Shown: positions 63,304-64,000 of the stretch, piece after piece | How positions within the stretch are numbered: position 1 is the stretch's first letter | How the letters are laid out: each line of letters begins with the position of its first letter | Origin: Chitinophaga sp. GbtcB8 | Lineage (GTDB): Bacteria; Bacteroidota; Bacteroidia; Chitinophagales; Chitinophagaceae | Reading direction: 5' to 3' | NCBI RefSeq assembly: GCF_019091455.1 | Contig: NZ_JAGXJN010000041.1 | Coordinates: forward strand, 1 to 64,000 | DNA length: 64,000 nucleotides | Notes under the pieces: model-generated | What the model was told of the DNA's origin: nothing | What the model saw: only the letters and a program-made list of their open reading frames with translations | Database searches by the model: none | Made by a program: the position numbers and the translations under genes

Positions 63304-64000
63304 TAACGTATCTAAAAAGAAACTGGGCATTATAGGCGGTATGGGATCGCATGCCGGCGTATGGTTATTCAACCGGATCACGGAGCTGTCTTACGCGCAA
63401 AAGGACCAGGAGTACCTGGACATTTTAGTACATAACAACAGCGCTATCCCTGACCGTACCCGTGCCATTGTTTATAAAGAAGCCAGCCCCTTGCCTGAGC
63501 TGGAACGTTCTATCAGCATTTTTAACAACAGCGCCGTGGAAGTGGCTGTGCTGGCCTGTATGACAGCACATTATTATTGTGAGCAGCTGGAGCAACACTT
63601 CCAGGGAAAGATCCTCAGCGCTGTGAACCTGGTGCAGGAAGAGCTGACCACTAACCCCCTCTATACCGGTAAAAAGAAGATCGGCATCATTGGCTCTACA
63701 GGCCTGTTACGTTCCGGCATTTACCAGCAACGGCTGGAACCCCTGGGTTATGAAGTAGTAACCCTGAATGAAACCGAGCAGGAAGAATTTTTCATGCGGC
63801 CCATTTATATGGATGGCGGCATTAAATCAGGCTGCCTTACAGACGAGGTAAAACAAATGTTCTGCTGCCAGGTGCCAATATTGGTATCAAAAGGTGCGGA
63901 GGTAGTGATAGGCGCCTGTTCTGAAGTGCCGCTGGTAATGAAGGGCAGCATGGTAGTGCCTTTTATAGATGCATTTGAACTGCTGGCCCGCAAAACAGTA
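63293..64000 (+). CDS. aspartate/glutamate racemase family protein (runs off the window)
   Basis: The first 236 residues are visible, with no stop before the window ends. The start ATG at 63293 lies inside the asparagine synthetase gene (11-base overlap). Family marks are LGIIGGMGSHAGVWLFNRIT, LVHNNSAIPDRTRA, the first catalytic Cys in VLACMTAHYYCEQL (usually ACNTAH), GIIGSTGLLRSG, and the second Cys in VIGACSEVPLVMKG (usually GCTExPL). Both Cys of the two-base, cofactor-free racemases are present, though the residues around them vary. It could make D-Asp or D-Glu for the NRPS, which has no epimerisation domain in the window. Confidence 0.87.
   Translation, partial: MQVNNVSKKKLGIIGGMGSHAGVWLFNRITELSYAQKDQEYLDILVHNNSAIPDRTRAIVYKEASPLPELERSISIFNNSAVEVAVLACMTAHYYCEQLEQHFQGKILSAVNLVQEELTTNPLYTGKKKIGIIGSTGLLRSGIYQQRLEPLGYEVVTLNETEQEEFFMRPIYMDGGIKSGCLTDEVKQMFCCQVPILVSKGAEVVIGACSEVPLVMKGSMVVPFIDAFELLARKTV

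Overview
The window looks like the chromosome of a Bacteroidota bacterium of the Chitinophaga type (family Chitinophagaceae). This rests on protein character: LytS/LytTR pairs, a GH55-type beta-helix protein, TonB C-terminal and OmpA proteins, a lipoprotein PQQ dehydrogenase with internal cytochrome c, and a large NRPS/PKS locus. A few promoter-like sites also resemble the Bacteroidota TTTG / TAnnTTTG consensus. No tRNA, rRNA, CRISPR array, transposase or integrase was recognised.

Layout. 1-177 is the tail of a c-type cytochrome. 449-6111 holds cell-envelope and secreted proteins: beta-helix/propeller protein, cupin, OmpA-like protein, TonB C-terminal protein. 6305-11407 is a minus-strand run with a NarL-type two-component system, a membrane protein, two uncharacterised proteins and a zincin-like protein. 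11737-12860 is an Atu4866-domain protein with a short-chain dehydrogenase. 13153-20515 is a tight five-gene plus-strand operon, SWIM / DUF5691 / MoxR AAA / DUF5682 / vWA, a conserved set of unknown purpose. 20673-35021 is mixed metabolism and transport: DUF3175, PQQ dehydrogenase, AraC regulator, AhpD-like protein, alpha/beta hydrolase, a broken gene, MBL hydrolase, methyltransferase, a heterodimeric ABC exporter, an amidohydrolase and a GntP symporter.

35061-64000 is the striking part. On the minus strand, a LytS-like kinase, a LytTR regulator and a full-length class I lanthipeptide dehydratase (LanB) form one operon. Diverging from it across a 161-base promoter region is a 52-residue precursor peptide, found here by direct translation. 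It has a Bacteroidota-type leader and a Thr-rich core with no cysteine. Next comes a LanC-like protein in which every zinc and catalytic position of the family motifs is replaced. It is followed 38 bases later by a 4128-residue hybrid synthase (FAAL-ACP-KS-AT-ACP-cMT-aminotransferase-C-A-PCP-C), two near-duplicate A-PCP-C proteins, a TauD/SyrP-type dioxygenase, a glutamine-dependent asparagine synthetase homologue and an Asp/Glu racemase homologue that runs off the end.

Working model, part inference. The assembly line makes an alpha-methyl-beta-amino fatty acyl chain, adds a Ser-like residue, then two identical residues, possibly Asp-type. The dehydratase turns the Thr-rich peptide into a dehydrobutyrine-rich chain that cannot form thioether rings. 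One operon carries both a RiPP cyclase-like scaffold and a lipopeptide line, so the locus may make a RiPP-lipopeptide hybrid or two co-regulated products. The assembly line ends in a C domain with no partner inside the window, so more of the cluster probably lies beyond 64000.
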